A stretch of 64,000 bases of DNA from Paraphaeosphaeria minitans (GCA_015832175.1 WJXW01000020.1:124001-188000); one strand, 5' to 3'; shown: positions 32,210 through 44,092, counted from the stretch's first letter. The notes: generated from the letters alone by a model not told the origin. Translations and numbers: made by a program.

Positions 32210-32470
32210 TCAGTCTCCCGCCCGCACTCGGCTGTCGACCACACGTCTCCGATTCCGCTTGCCAAGGATTTGCGTCTGCTCTACAAACTCGATAGCTTGG
32301 GTGGCTAGCTGTGGCTTGTCCAGGGTAGTCCGGAGGTCCTTGTACGTCCGGCAGCGAAGGAAGATATGGGCAATGGTCTGCGCTCCTCCACATTCGCATC
32401 AAGGGCCGGTGATTCCTGAGGGTGACTTAGTCTAGATTTGCTTTGGCAACGGCGCATCGCATACTACCTA
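32210..32470 (-). pseudogene. LINE C: C-terminal relic of a non-LTR ORF2
   Basis: On the minus strand, CECGGAQTIAHIFLRCRTYK, the C-terminal zinc segment of LINE ORF2 proteins, runs to TGA at 32210-32212 (VDSRVRAGD). Upstream in the same frame, KSPSGITGP is separated from CECGG by a TGA and preceded by a TAG. It differs from LINE A and LINE B and has no intact remainder here. Confidence 0.65.
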
Positions 32471-33169
32471 GCGTAAAGTGCAATGCATTACCTGAAGCAG
32501 GGCATCTTCTAGCTCCTCTTTGATTGGATGGTTTTCCATCGAAGTACCACACCTCGTGGCGACCTCGCATGGCATGAGCGCCACCCGCAGGCCTCATGGC
32601 TATTTACTCGGCAGCGATGCTGTTGCGTCTTCAGGCGTTGACAAGACGCCGATGGGTTGCGACAGTGATATACGCTTAATGGTGGCCTTGACAAGGCTCG
32701 TTTTCGCCGTGGGAAAGGCATTTCGTGAATTAGGCAGCATGACGTCTATGGGAGTGTAAGTTCTTATAGGCGTTGGGTTATAGGATTATACGTTAGTTAC
32801 GGTACTAGGCACGAACGACAAAACTTTCTAGGGCGTGTGTAGACTGCTGTATGTGCTGTAGTGAAGTCCTTAGGATTATTAACCCGGGGTACCAGAGAGT
32901 GTTACCGGTGTTGCGCTTCTGGTCGAAAGCATGAACTACTGATGTCAGGCAACACATTGAAACAACGAGATACGTTTGTAGTATTGTCTAATCAACTTAA
33001 TTACCCTAATCTTCAATATAACGGAACATCTAAAAGCTACCTATGACAGAGAGCACACTTCTGCGGTGCCATCTTCGCAGAGAGCAGCTACCAATGCTAA
33101 ACAATGCTCGAGTCTTGTTTCACGGACCTGGTCCTTCGCAAAGGACAGTCAAGTTGGATGTCCGGCTTT
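32471..33169. other. No gene supported
   Basis: About 700 bases without a convincing frame or repeat, between the LINE C relic and the 3' end of the SUR7/PalI-like gene. Confidence 0.35.
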
Positions 33170-33934
33170 TCATCGGAGCCGCTGAGCGTAGGTGGCCTTC
33201 CATGGCCACATGATAGCCAAGGCCAGCGCTAAGCAGATGCAAGCCGTCCACGTAAGAGCAAAGAACTTGGCACCAATCTCAACGGAAAGAACAGCTTGTG
33301 GTAGGTTTTTGGCGAACAGCATATACACTGCATACGCAAGGACCGTGGCACTGGTAGATGCGAACCCCACAGCACCAGAAGCAATCCATGTGCACGCTTT
33401 GGCCCGATGCCTAGATCTGTCGTTCTCGCACAACCCCCAGTGCAGCGAGAAGGCTAGACTGGCTACAGATGAAGCGATGCCTAGGGCGTAGGACACGATC
33501 AAGGCAATGCGTAATCCAGCAGTGACGTCGAAATCGGACGACCTGTGCGAGGAACATTCTCTCGTCACCGCACCGTCTGCAGTGCGAATTTGGCTACAGT
33601 AGTTTGCCGCATATAGGGAGATGGACTCGGGGACGCCAGTTTTCGCCAGAAGCTTATCCAGTGTCGTTCCTAGCACGTTACCCACCGCGGGGATCTTACC
33701 CAGAATGTGTTCAAGAGCGTCATGGAAAGCTGTAATCTAGCCGAAGATCAGCGTGGATGCTTTCTTCAGCACGTCACCGGTGGGAAAGCGACTTACGCGT
33801 ACAGTATGGTAATCGCTGAGCCACCCGGGGCGCACCCCCGAGAGAACGCAGAGAAGGCACAGAACACTAGCCGTAAGAAGGAAAGCAGAGGAAGTAAGCA
33901 AGCTCCACCTGTGATAATGTAGGACGGCATTCAT
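33170..33934 (-). CDS. SUR7/PalI-family membrane protein, two exons
   Basis: Exons 33797-33934 and 33170-33736 (minus strand) flank a 60-bp GTAAGT...CTAG intron and join in frame to 234 residues. The first exon holds a membrane segment (SSAFLLTASVLCLLCVLSG). The second has an extracellular part (ISLYAANYCSQI, CSS) and three more membrane segments (LIVSYALGIASSVASLAF, GFASTSATVLAYAVYMLF, LTWTACICLALALAIMW). Four segments with the SLYAANYC and SLAFSLHWG signatures fit the fungal SUR7/PalI group of plasma-membrane and cortical proteins, whose members act in eisosomes or pH sensing. The ATG at 33934 was preferred because the first segment follows at once; one upstream ATG is possible. Confidence 0.8.
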
Positions 33935-34304
33935 AGCGCAGATCAGATGGTTTCTCCTGACCAAATGCACAGCCACTGTTGTGTACTTGGTGAGGGTAGT
34001 GGAATAAAGCGGCCAGGACTGAATTTAAGTCCTTTTTTCCAATTTGCTTACGCACTGCTCGCTTTAGCTGTCAGCTACAAAGCACACAATAAGCTTGCTG
34101 ATGACGCGAACCCATGTCATCATTTGGGCGCTTTGTTGATTGTTGCTGATCGCAAGGGAGTATATGCTACTCGGCAAAGGCGAACCCCGTGGAGACGGCT
34201 CACATGAGCAGGCATTGGATCGATAGGTCTCTTACAGGGAGTATAAGTACGGAGACGGGATTTCCTGTACGGCGGCAACCTAGGCTTGATGTCTCTTTGG
34301 TGCT
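33935..34304. other. Upstream region of the SUR7/PalI-like gene
   Basis: Non-coding as far as I can tell; it should carry the promoter of the minus-strand membrane-protein gene. Confidence 0.35.
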
Positions 34305-35198
34305 ATGGAACAAGCTAGAAATGTGTTGATACTAAAGGGCAATGTTCCGGCCGAAAAAGTTCTCGACTTGCTCGACGCTCTACTAAAAAGGATCGGGGGG
34401 AACGGGCATACTCCAGAGCCGTGGCAGCTCTTCTCGTTCGTTGGCGGCAGCGGCGCCTTAGGGGACGCGTCACACTGTTCCCACTCTGGTCATCGCTAAC
34501 GTCTTACAGCCCACTCGCTATACTTCTCGGCTGTCTCAAGAAAAGTACCGCGGACTGTCGCAACATCTTAAGACTCATTCGAAAGGACTCCAGTTGTTTG
34601 AATGCAGTTCTATCGTCTTACACTGCGTTCGCTAGATTTAGAAACCTTCGGAACGAGATTGAGAAGCTAGTGGTGGAACCCTGTCTAGTCGGAAGCCAGA
34701 AAGGTGCACAGGAATGTCACACGTACGTAGAGCTTCCATGTACGCCATTTCGCATTCAGCAAGCTGAGCTTCGCTAGGTTCATCTGGAAGCCCCACAAAG
34801 CCGACCAAGAGTCCAAACACATCACCATGAACAACTACGAGCTTGAAAAGGAAACCCCTGAGGGGCTAACTGCGGCGTTTTGGTCCTCCCTCTGCGTTCA
34901 GGAAGAGGTATACGATGAGCACCCATTCCACGGGTTAGTCAATGCGGCACAGACATCGCGAGGCCATAACAGGAAGATATACGTTAGCATCAGACCGCCG
35001 GCGGCCAACCGCGATGAAGCGCGCTCGGAGAAGCAGAAGATGGAGAAGATGAAGGAGACGATGAAGGAGAGCGAGGAAATCTTCCAGCATTTTGCGTTTG
35101 TCGTCGATGCCTCCGACCCCAACAATCCTTTTGACTGGGGAGTGCTTGACTCTGCAGCAGACATGTTAAGCGGCTGGCTACAGCATCACCCAAGTTAG
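34305..35198 (+). CDS. Hypothetical or decayed gene(s)
   Basis: Two coding-like frames: 34305-34499 (VLILKGNVPAEKVLDLLDAL, WQLFSFVGGSG) and 34827-35198 (LTAAFWSSLCVQEEVYDEHP, a Lys/Glu-rich helix EKQKMEKMKETMKESEE, FAFVVDASDPNNPFDWGVL). Between them, after a CTTACAG, a segment reads PTRYTSRLSQEKYRGLSQHL before hitting stops. It may be one spliced gene that has decayed, or two small ones. No family recognised. Confidence 0.3.
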
Positions 35199-37017
35199 TG
35201 CATGCCTGGGAACGCATGCACGAACCTCCTCAGGACAGCAGAGTCGAATGAAGAAGCGGCCGTGCAACGTCATCATGGAAGGAACGGCGAACCATCCGTA
35301 AAGGGTCTATCACGAGCATCCTACGCCGTTCTATGAATGTCGATGTGCTGCCGTATTGAACTCTCCTGCTTTCTGCATTGACTTCGCGTCGAATTGATAG
35401 ATTAGCCAGCCTAAGAGAATGCAGCCCAACATTGACTTTGCTAAAATAGGATATTGAGATAGTAATTGTTCAACGAACGCTGGTGACATAGGGAAGATAA
35501 GTCACCGCTACATCGTAAGCTTACTTTGCGTCCGCTAGCGTGTTCGAATTCGTTGAACGTTAGACAGACCTAACGTAGTTTTTTTCGTGTTTACGATCAA
35601 TTGTAATCAATGCTTTCATAAACAGAAGATCTCATGGTGTGTATCCAACCACTACCCTGTACACGCTCAGCAGACTGAGTTTGTAAACCACCAAATAATT
35701 TGGTAGCCCTGCCCGCTTGTAATGTTGATTAACGTATGGGGTTCGAACTTTGTGCACTGTAATGTACTTCCAACAGGTAAGTATTCAACCGACGCACACT
35801 GTTGAAGAGCAAGCGGATGAGAAACCATGACTCCGCACTGAATTCTGCGCGAAGGGATGGACCAATCATTGATTGCGTGACTTAGGTGGGCAGATGACGG
35901 GATTTAGACTAGATTCCTTGTTAGTCGAGAAATAACTAGAATTGACCAGCACTCCAAACATACAAAGAATCCGTACGTGGTCATGAATGCATAGGAATTC
36001 TGAAGAAGTGCGAAGGAAGGACAAGAACTGGATCAATTATCAACCAAGGTGTCTCGCTGGAAAGATATACAGGTGTGCAGAGTCGGCGCCAAGGGTGCCT
36101 CAGGCATGCAACAATGTGAGTGTGACACGAAATCACGTCAGAGGCCAATAGATTATTGACCTACAGCTTCTCAACCCGCAGGCAGGGACATTAAGCGGGA
36201 CCGCCACGACATTTGCTTCACAAATGCAGTTGAAAAGGGAAAATGGAAGAGAGAAAGAAGAAAGAAAGGCGATAAGACGCTGCACGCCCCTAGGGATGGC
36301 GTAGCGCTAAGGAATGAAAAGGCCCGACCCACGTGGTGGCAAGAGTGTCAGAAATTGAACACCAGCTGATGCTAGTAAGCTCTAGGGTTGGACGTAAGCT
36401 GCATTTGGAGGGGAGCCTATCTTGTCGTGGCTGTAACAGCGCACTGCGCATGACGGGCTCTACAGAATTGAATCAATTCTGGGGTTGCCACGAGTGACAC
36501 AGTACCAAAGCAGCCAATGAGAAACTTCGAAAAAGGACGTCTGGTAAAGAGCAAAAACTGGACACTTGATCAGGTTGGGCACAGCTGTCATAGGATGCTC
36601 GCATTTCTGCACGATCGGGACTGACGCTGAATGCTGTCCGTCATGCCTTGCGGATGATGACGGGTGTGCCCTTTACACCTACGGTCAAGCACGTTTCTCG
36701 AGCATAAGCCGAGGAGAAGCGTATCCTTGGGCGACCATCAATAAGTCATCGTTGAACCGTCGTGTCCTGTCATGCCGCATTCCTAGCATGAACCGTTGTA
36801 TCGCTGTGATATGCTTACATCCGTCAGACCTCAGTGGTAAAAGAGCAAAGCCGCATGTGCGTATCTCCAAGCTGGCCTTCCAGCTTTCTTCTCCTTGCAA
36901 AATCTTGCGTCTGTTATAAAGTTCCCTCAAAGTTGGTTACTCATTGCTAGGCGTGGAGAACTGCACACACTACCAGACGTGACGTCAATTTACTGCCTGG
37001 TAATTACCCTACCCGAG
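35199..37017. other. About 1.8 kb gene-free stretch before the transporter
   Basis: No frame of convincing quality on either strand and no LTR or inverted repeat noticed. The last few hundred bases are presumably the transporter promoter. A 117-codon frame at 36566-36919 was not accepted. Confidence 0.4.
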
Positions 37018-38841
37018 ATGGAAGCGTCATTGAAAGTGTTATTAGCATCTTTGCTTGCCTTCACCTTCTTGATCGCTATCGATGCTACCAGTGTCGCCCT
37101 TGCAGCTTCGGTAAGTTTTTCTCCATGCACTGCAAACGCGCAGCCGATGCTCAACATGTGGACGGCAGGCCATCACCGCAGACCTGGGAGGCAATGCTAC
37201 CGAAAGCTTCTGGATTGGAGCAGCCTATTTGCTTGCCATGTGCATGTCCCAACCTATCTTAGCCCGGCTTTCCGATGTCTTCAACCGTAGGAGCATCATC
37301 CTGGCATCCGTCTTGATGCTTGGTGTAGGCTCGCTGGTCTGTGAGAGCGCCGACACGACAACCTTGTTGCTGGTGGGTCGTACTGTTCAAGGTTTCGGCG
37401 CCGGCGGACTCACGGTGCTGTCTTATGCGCTGTATGGGGACTTGGAACCTCGAAGCGGGCTCCGATTCTTGACTGCACTCAGCCTTTTCATTGCCGCCGG
37501 AACCGTCTGCGGCCCTCTTCTCGGTGCCGCGTTGAGCGCGGACCATCAATGGGTAAGCCCGTCCTGCACTCGTCGAAGCAGCATGCTAACGGTTGCGCCA
37601 GCGCTGGATTTTCCGTCTGAATGTTCCCCTGTGCCTGGTGCTGGGGGTGCTCGTGTACAACGCAAGCGACGCGCCCAGAAGGGCCTCCGGCGCGGTGAGG
37701 CTATCAGAACTGGACTTTGTCGCTGTTGCATTGTTCGTCGCATCGATCGTCCCTTTGCTTGTGGGCTTAACTCTCGCTGGTAGCCTCTACGAGTGGACAG
37801 ACTGGCAGGCGGTCGTTCCAATTACTCTTGGCGGTGTCGCTCTTCTGCTTCTCACAAGCAAAGAGCTCATGCCAAGCGGTGCTTGGTTCCTTTTTGGAAG
37901 CAGAGGCGTCTCCAAGAGGCCTTTGCTAGGGTTAAGGCTGCTCAGAGGTCTGCACGGAGCAACAACGTTCATCGGCGCAACGTTCCTCGGAGTGCTTGTA
38001 AGTCGTCTGCCAAGCTCTACCGTACAATTTTCCGCCTGACCTAGTCTAGATGTATGCGTTACTCTTCTTCCTCCCGATCTACTACAGGGTCATCAAAGAG
38101 CGCTCCGAGATTGCCACCGGCCTGTTCCTGCTTCCGCAGACTCTCATGATGGCTCCATGTGCTGGCATGGTTCTTGTCCTCGTCCAGGTGCTTGGTCTGT
38201 CGTACCGCTGGACGCTTGTGCTGGGCTGGCTCTGTACCACGTGCGGGATCGGTCTGCTGGCTCTACTTGGTGTCGACAAAACGGCCGCGTCGGATATTCT
38301 GCTTAACCTTCTCTCTGGATTCGGCATCGGCACTCTCTTGCCAGCGTTGGCGCTCAGCGCAAAAGACAGCTCGGAGAGCGCAGATGCGCTTGAAGCACCC
38401 ATGTTTCTCGTCTTCATGCGCTATCTGGGGAGCGCTTCGGGTTTGGTCATCATTGGACTGGTGTTCCAACGCGTGCTGCGGAACAACCTTATCTCGACCA
38501 AGTTCAAGAGCAAGGCTGTCGAGATGACAAAGTATGCGACCACACTCATGTACTCGATCCGTGAGATGCCGAGCTCTCAAGACAAGCAATTGCTGGTCCG
38601 GGCAACTGAAAATACGCTACGGACGATATGGCTTGCTTTATCCGCTGTGTCTCTCGCAGTGCTCTTGCTAAGCTGCACCATGGTCCTGGTTACCATGAGG
38701 CAGAAGCGAGAGCCAAAGGTTCGAGCTCTCGGATCAAACACAGGGGGCGCGCCACAGCTGGTGCTGGAGACCGCGTCGAAGCCTGAGTCACTCTTTCTGG
38801 AAGAAGACTTCAAAGCCTGCCTGGACATCTCTGTTGATTGA
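37018..38841 (+). CDS. MFS drug:H+ antiporter-type transporter (DHA2-like), four exons
   Basis: Exons 37018-37110, 37169-37552, 37602-37997 and 38050-38841, all with GTAAG donors and introns of 49-58 bp, join in frame to 554 residues. The first exon gives membrane segment 1 (LLAFTFLIAIDATSVALA, the usual Asp after it). Exon 2 has LGGNATESFWIGAAYLLAM, the loop ARLSDVFNRR (motif A) and GRTVQGFGAGGL (close to antiporter motif C territory). Length and segment count fit a 14-segment fungal DHA2 transporter exporting toxic or secondary compounds. Substrate unknown. It stands alone here, with no biosynthetic backbone gene nearby. The frame is intact. Confidence 0.9.
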
Positions 38842-39386
38842 AATCGCATGCAACACGACTACGATAGCGCCAAAGGAAAAATGTCTTAAACACTAGGAAT
38901 CTGGTCGATTCGTCGCACAAAATGCGCTAGTGGGCTTGGCTCTGCTGGGTTGCCACAGGGTGGTGATGAACGATCTGGAACTATCTTGACGGAGGGGCAG
39001 CGTCCATAGATACCACTTTTCATTATGGACGGAACTCGAAACATCCGTTAATTTTGAATGCAGCGTCGGTACACCTTGCATCTGTTGAATTATATCGGTG
39101 TGTGGCGAGGAAGCATGCCTCAGGTTGTGAGACCACATGAACCGTGCCAGTCTCATCGATATCTTGACAGTGATTAACGGCCCGTTGTTTGCTAAGTAAG
39201 CAGGAGTTCATGATGTATTGTTGGGCAAGGTTCTATTCATGGAAACAGCAGTAAACTTAACGCAGAACAAGCTTGTCACTACCGACGCCGAACTTTCTCA
39301 CTGGCGCCAACCAAAGCATGAAAGCACTGCAGATTTATGTCAAAAACTGGGGCAGATCATCAAGCATCTTTACGCTCTGCGGACGC
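38842..39386. other. Intergenic between convergent genes
   Basis: Holds the 3' regions of the transporter and of the minus-strand unknown gene. Nothing else recognised. Confidence 0.35.
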
Positions 39387-40766
39387 TCACCTGTGCGCCA
39401 TAATAGTTTGCATCCAAATTTCCGTAGTGTCAGTCAAATGCTTCACAGAACCGCAAAGTTTCTCCAATGTCTCCTGGATCTGCCGAATCCCGTTCGCTTC
39501 ACGTGCTGAGGATCGTTCTCTAGCTCCTCCACCCTTCCTCCTTCCCAAGTACCGCTTGTACATTTCTGGCTGTCTCCTTTTCAGGATTGGAGCAAAGTCC
39601 TCCTTCTTACCACCAGCTCCAATGAAACCACTCGGGCTGCTTCGTATTGGGCCTCCGTAATCGTAACCCGCAATGTTCCGTCTCTTGAGCAACAAACTCA
39701 GTTTTTCTTTGTTTTTCAGAGTCACGAAGACCGTGATATGGAATGCAGTCTGGTCTTCGGACTCGTACATGACTGCATCGTCAACCTCATAGTCAGCAGC
39801 AGTTAACTTGTTCTCACTTCTCAGCGCTTGCAAAAAGTCTCTATCGGCCTTGGCATGCAATCCCTGCCCATAGTCTTCGTCTTGAAAGGAGACGCTTCCT
39901 TCGGACTCGCTCTGTTGGATCTGAGCCCATGTGATGTATTCGTGCTGCCCACTTCGGTCGCGAATGAGGCAGTGGGTACCACCCATCACTCCACAAATCC
40001 TTCCTTGCCAGCTGGCCAGAATGTTTTTCGCTATGATGATGTAATCCGCGTCCTCTCGGTGCCTCTCCGGGGCTACAGAGCTACGAGCAGGCTGGTTCCT
40101 AACTGACCCGGTCGTGTCAGCATCTGAATTCCGGTGTTTGTTTTCTTTGTAAGGAACAGTAGCTCCAGGCTAGGGTTTTGTCGACCGCTGTTCGGTGAAC
40201 CGGCTGGCTCTTGCTTGCGGTGACGGAATAGCCAGAGATCCGCCTGTTTCGGATGACTGGTCCCTTTCCAGGAGCGATTGTATTGCTTCTGCAGTGAGTA
40301 TTTTCATCATGTTGGTTTCACCACAACTCAGTTCCCTCTTCTGGTCTCTGTAGCTGAGCAGAAACATTTTTCCGCCGCCCCAATACCCATTAGATCCCCG
40401 CAGGCTATGTATGTTGCTCTCAAAGGTGTCTCCGTCTCTCTGCTTGAGCATCCTCAAAAGCTCAAAATCCGAGAGCGAGGCCGACTTGTCATCTTGTTCG
40501 TCAGTCCCCTTCCGAATGTCGTCTACGCATATCTTCGACTCCTGCAGCGCCTCGATGGAGTTACCACGGTCCGCTATTTGGTATCGTCCTCCACTTGGTA
40601 TCGTAACTGACCCTCGTAGGACGCAATAGAAGCGGAGATTCTCAGATGAGACCAAAAATCTGATGACCCTCGATTCGGATGGAGATTTAATTCTTAAATG
40701 TCGAGCTCCCGCCTTCCGCGTTTCGAGCAAACTCCTCCAGCTTGCATCTTTGGTTTTCCTTCGCAT
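39387..40766 (-). pseudogene. Unknown gene with a single in-frame stop
   Basis: Two minus-strand frames, about 40173-40766 and 39387-40169, are in the same phase. They are separated only by TAG at 40170-40172 (STKP-stop-PGATVPYKENK), and the 60 codons after the stop are also open (YIIIAKNILASWQGRICGV). Read through, it is one protein of about 459 codons. CAG to TAG would be a CpA transition. Segments such as HITVFVTLKNKEKLSLLLKR and FYCVLRGSVTIP look coding, but no family is recognised. Its first ~35 codons overlap the BTB remnant on the other strand, so the true start is probably inside 40660. Confidence 0.45.
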
Positions 40767-40971
40767 GTTCGGGACTCAATTTAAAGAAGGAGATCAACTG
40801 CTACACGGTGAATGCCGTGTGATTGAGCGCAAAGAAGACGACGCTTCAACCATGAACGTTGTACTCAGGATCCTTCACTTTCGTGGCAGCATCGAAGATA
40901 TGATATGAATTCGGAGAGACTAGCACGCATTGCGATTCTTTGCGACAAGTACGATCTCCTGTAGATGCGAG
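40663..40971 (+). pseudogene. BTB/POZ-domain protein fragment, frameshifted
   Basis: Reads MTLDSDGDLILKC, FRVSSKLLQLASLVFLRMFG, CRVIERKEDDASTMNVVLRI, LHFRG. This is the core of fungal BTB/POZ proteins, which dimerise or recruit cullin-3. After IEDM a stop appears, while the next family segment (ERLARIAILCDKYDLL) follows in another frame from about 40905 and ends in TAG. One indel and an early stop make this a remnant. Confidence 0.7.
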
Positions 40972-41238
40972 GATTGTATCACATTCAGGTACTTCGGGTG
41001 GGAGAAAAGCGCGCTGCGAGTCTATTGGGTCTAGTGGATGTTGCAAGAACGCGGAATTCGCGCTAAGACAAGAAGCGAACCACATTCCTACAACTTTGTG
41101 TGATGGATCGCTTTACAACTCCGACCATCCATTTTCGGCTGCGTGCAACTTGAGAGCGTCACTGTCCTCCCCCCAATTATATTAAGCAAGGTGCTGGCGG
41201 TGTGAAGCTTACTCTCCACTTCTCATACTGGGTCGAAC

Positions 41239-42495
41239 ATGTACTCCACAAATCGTTGCCTTCTGAGCCTTCTTCTTGTCATTCAAGGCGAACAAGCTTT
41301 GGCGCAAGTCAATCTTGGTACCGCTGCCCCATACGGCGTTATCGCAAGCTCAGCCATCACCAACACGGGAAATACTATCGTCAACGGCCTGCTTGGTATC
41401 TTTCCCAACACCGCAAGCTCGATCACTGGATTTCCGCCTGGGATCTCAGGTGGTATCAACGCCGGCAATGCTGCCGCAAATATAGCTCGTCAAGATGCTC
41501 AGACCGCTTATAACGCTGCTGCCTCACTAGCTTCAACTGGCACGACTGGACCGGACCTTGGTGGCCAGATCCTCGTTGCTGGGGTTTATACCGCCTCTTC
41601 ATCTGTGGGCCTTACCGGCGCGCTCATACTTGACGGACAGAACAATCCAAATGCACTCTTTGTTTTCCAGATTGGGTCCACTCTTACTACAGCGACAGCG
41701 TCGTCTGTTCTTCTCATCAATGGGGCGCAAGCGTGCAACGTGTTCTGGCAGGTCGGCTCTTCGGCCACACTTGACACTGCAACTGTATTCGCTGGAAACA
41801 TTCTTGCCTTAGCCTCAATATCGTTGAATGAAGGTGTCACAGTCGCTGGTGGTCTGTATGCATTGAATGGAGCCGTCACACTCATCAACGATCGGGTCAC
41901 GGCACAGCAGAATTGTATTGTACAGCCTTCCGGGACGACCAGTTCTGTGAGTGCCACATCCTCTGTTCTGTCATCATCTGCTACAGTAACGTCTGGGACG
42001 CTCACTTTGACATCCTCTCCACCATCCTCTCCACCATCCTCTTCGACACTCTTTTCGACAATCTCTCTAACATCCTCTTCGACAATCTCATCGATAATCT
42101 CTTCGACAGCCTCTTCAACAGCCTCCTCGACAGCCTCTTCGACATCATCTTCCCTACTTACAACCTCCTCTCCTACGCCGTCCACGTTCTCCTACAAACC
42201 TCGGACGACGTCCTATTACTATACAATACCCTATCCTTACCCTTCCCCCGAACCTTGGTACTATCCTCCCAAACCTTGGAAATCAGCTCCCAAGCCGTGG
42301 AATCCAGCTCCTAAGCCGGAGAACTTCTCTCCCAAGCCGGAGATATTCTCTCACAACAATGAAGGCCAAGGTGGAGGCCATGGTGGAGGCCATGGTGGAG
42401 GCCAAGGTGCAGGCCATGGTGGAGGCCAAGGTGGAGGCCAAGGTGGAGGCCAAGGTGGAGGCCATGGTGGAGGCCATGGTGGAGGCCATGATTGA
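41239..42495 (+). CDS. Secreted ice-binding-like protein (DUF3494) with Ser/Thr, Pro and Gly-His-Gln tail
   Basis: A 418-aa protein from ATG 41239. Residues 1-~22 are a signal peptide (LLSLLLVIQGEQALA). Residues ~23-230 form the DUF3494 beta-helical domain: VNLGTAAPYGVIASSAITNT, NGLLGIFPNT, DLGGQILVAGVYTASSS, NALFVFQIGSTL, CNVFWQVGSSATLDTATVF, VAGGLYALNGAVTLINDRV. Members in bacteria, fungi and algae bind ice crystals or inhibit recrystallisation, and others have unknown ligands. Then come a Ser/Thr stalk likely to be O-glycosylated (about 230-325), a Tyr/Pro segment (PYPYPSPEPWYYPPKP) and a Gly-His-Gln tail (GGGHGGGQ repeats). No GPI signal is seen. A cell-wall or extracellular ice-binding or adhesive protein is the best reading. 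Confidence 0.85.
   Translation: MYSTNRCLLSLLLVIQGEQALAQVNLGTAAPYGVIASSAITNTGNTIVNGLLGIFPNTASSITGFPPGISGGINAGNAAANIARQDAQTAYNAAASLASTGTTGPDLGGQILVAGVYTASSSVGLTGALILDGQNNPNALFVFQIGSTLTTATASSVLLINGAQACNVFWQVGSSATLDTATVFAGNILALASISLNEGVTVAGGLYALNGAVTLINDRVTAQQNCIVQPSGTTSSVSATSSVLSSSATVTSGTLTLTSSPPSSPPSSSTLFSTISLTSSSTISSIISSTASSTASSTASSTSSSLLTTSSPTPSTFSYKPRTTSYYYTIPYPYPSPEPWYYPPKPWKSAPKPWNPAPKPENFSPKPEIFSHNNEGQGGGHGGGHGGGQGAGHGGGQGGGQGGGQGGGHGGGHGGGHD
42361..42493 (+). repeat. 12-bp tandem repeat array encoding the Gly-rich tail
   Basis: About eleven units of GGTGGAGGCCAT/GGTGGAGGCCAA in tandem, encoding GGGH or GGGQ. The unit is a multiple of three, so copy number can vary without shifting the frame, and frames in the other phases and strand also stay open. 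Confidence 0.9.
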
Positions 42496-43703
42496 CGGCA
42501 TAGACGCTCTCTCCCAAAGGAGTGAAGATGAATGGCAAAAGGGAAAGCAATTTCGTGCGTGGTGAGGGGGCTGGAGACGAGAAGCGAGAGTAATATGGTG
42601 TTAGTGTAGGTGGCATCACGTTCAACACTGTCACATGATACAACCAATCTTATGTAGTCTAGCTGCTGACTACGATCCTCGTACTTAAGGGATCCTCTGG
42701 TTAGCTTGTTACAATCAACTCAGTCTCTCATTCTTCCTCCGCACCTCACTGATAGTATTCTACAACCGCAAAATAGTGGTGTGGTAAGTCAGACTATTTG
42801 GCATAGTGACAGAGAGGTTGAATGATCGCGTATCAAACAGGACCCTAACCCAGGGCGGCAATTCCAGTGAGGGCTGATTGGAATAAAGCTTGATGATGGG
42901 ATATTCGCGCTAGGCGAAATTTTCAATGTATATATCAGCACGGCTGCCCGCTGGATTTGTCAGATATCACGTAGATGTGGATATCGTAATGGCTATTAGG
43001 CCGAAGTTGATCATTGATTGTTCTGTCTAGCTGCGGGGTGCTTTGGGTTGATTTTGCTCCTTCTCGGCTAAACCCTGGCTCCTCAGGACTTACTTCTTGG
43101 CCCGGAACGTATGCTTCTGGGGCCCGAAGTAACCTTTGGGCTCTTATCTGACAATTTTACTACTCCTTCTCTCTACTCTTTTATAGCTTCGTGGCTATTC
43201 CCTTATAGTAACTAACTGGTGTATTCTTCTAGTGGCTTTATTCTACTTTACTTCTCTACAGCTTTGGGATACGTAACTATCTCGAAATTACTTAAATGGG
43301 TTTCCTAACCTAATATCTCCTGCACGCTAACACGGGTTCCTAAACCTAATATCCCTTACCCTCTTAAACTGGTTCGCTAACCTACCATCTCTTATACTCT
43401 TAAACGCGTTCCCGAACCGGCTTAACTGTCTCCCTTTATTACTCGCTACTGTACTACTCTACTAATAATCTGGTTAACTTAGAGGTTGCACTTAACTCCT
43501 TTTCAAAGCATAAATATTTCAAATCACTCTTCCTAACTCCGTGATGACGGAATATTCGCAGCGAGTGGACAGCGTGGGGAATGAAAAGATAATATAAAAC
43601 AGTGCAGCTCGTTACCTTTTATTGGACTTCTTGCAGTGACAAGTGTTGCTCGAAAACCCTCCCAAATCTGTTTTAACGTTATACCAATCCATTTTAACTC
43701 ACC
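42496..43703. other. 1.2 kb non-coding; pyrimidine-rich degenerate repeats at 43180-43450
   Basis: No gene supported. Around 43290-43430 there are irregular repeats of the type CCTAATATC...CTCTTAAAC followed by a GGTTC, spaced about 50-60 bases. This could be an old, mutated tandem repeat or transposon relic. Confidence 0.4.
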
Positions 43704-44092
43704 ATGGCGCCAACAAACTCCCAGAGAAGAGTCGTAGAGCTCGCTCGCGCAAATCTCTTTGACGTCTTTGGCAACTTCGACCCTGTTTCGCATCGAGAAG
43801 CAATTATGTCAATTTACCACGTAGATGGCATCATCCACGAGCCCAAGGTGTGACCATCAAGGGACATGAAGCCATCGACAAGCACATCCAGGGATTACTT
43901 GAGAATTGCGCTGGCTGGGAATTTAAGACCGTTGGATCGGTGAAGCAAGTACAAGATCTCGTATTCGTCGCGTGGACGTTTGGACCGAAGGGGAAAGCGC
44001 TTTTGGAGGGTACAGATCATATCATTGTCGAGGATGGGAAGATCAAGGTCATCTATGTAGTGCTTGGCGATCAGGCTGATGTGGGACTGTAG
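43704..44092 (+). pseudogene. NTF2/SnoaL-like small protein, one-base frameshift
   Basis: ATG 43704 begins VVELARANLFDVFGNFDPVS and continues HREAIMSIYHVDGIIHEPK before a stop at 43851-43853. The family continuation (TIKGHEAIDKHIQGLLEN, VAWTFGPKGKALLEGTDHII, DGKIKVIYVVL) follows at once in the next frame, to TAG 44092. One G seems missing in AAGGTGTG near 43846-43850. No intron explains it. Together they give ~128 residues, the normal size of a SnoaL-like/NTF2 fold, used by enzymes and binding proteins of varied function. The rest is intact. Confidence 0.7.

Noticed and set aside
31656..32402. 248-codon minus-strand frame
   Set aside because: Another frame of the same strand carries the LINE C zinc segment; this one is Arg/Pro/Ser noise.
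36566..36919. 117-codon frame before the transporter
   Set aside because: No similarity or plausible splice partner; composition not coding-like.
41586..42185. 199-codon acidic minus-strand frame
   Set aside because: Antisense of the Ser/Thr-rich part of the ice-binding-like protein; its Glu/Val repeats mirror the Ser codons.
42351..42647. Minus-strand frames with PPWPPPWP or HHGLHLGL repeats
   Set aside because: Made by the 12-bp repeat, which keeps every frame open.
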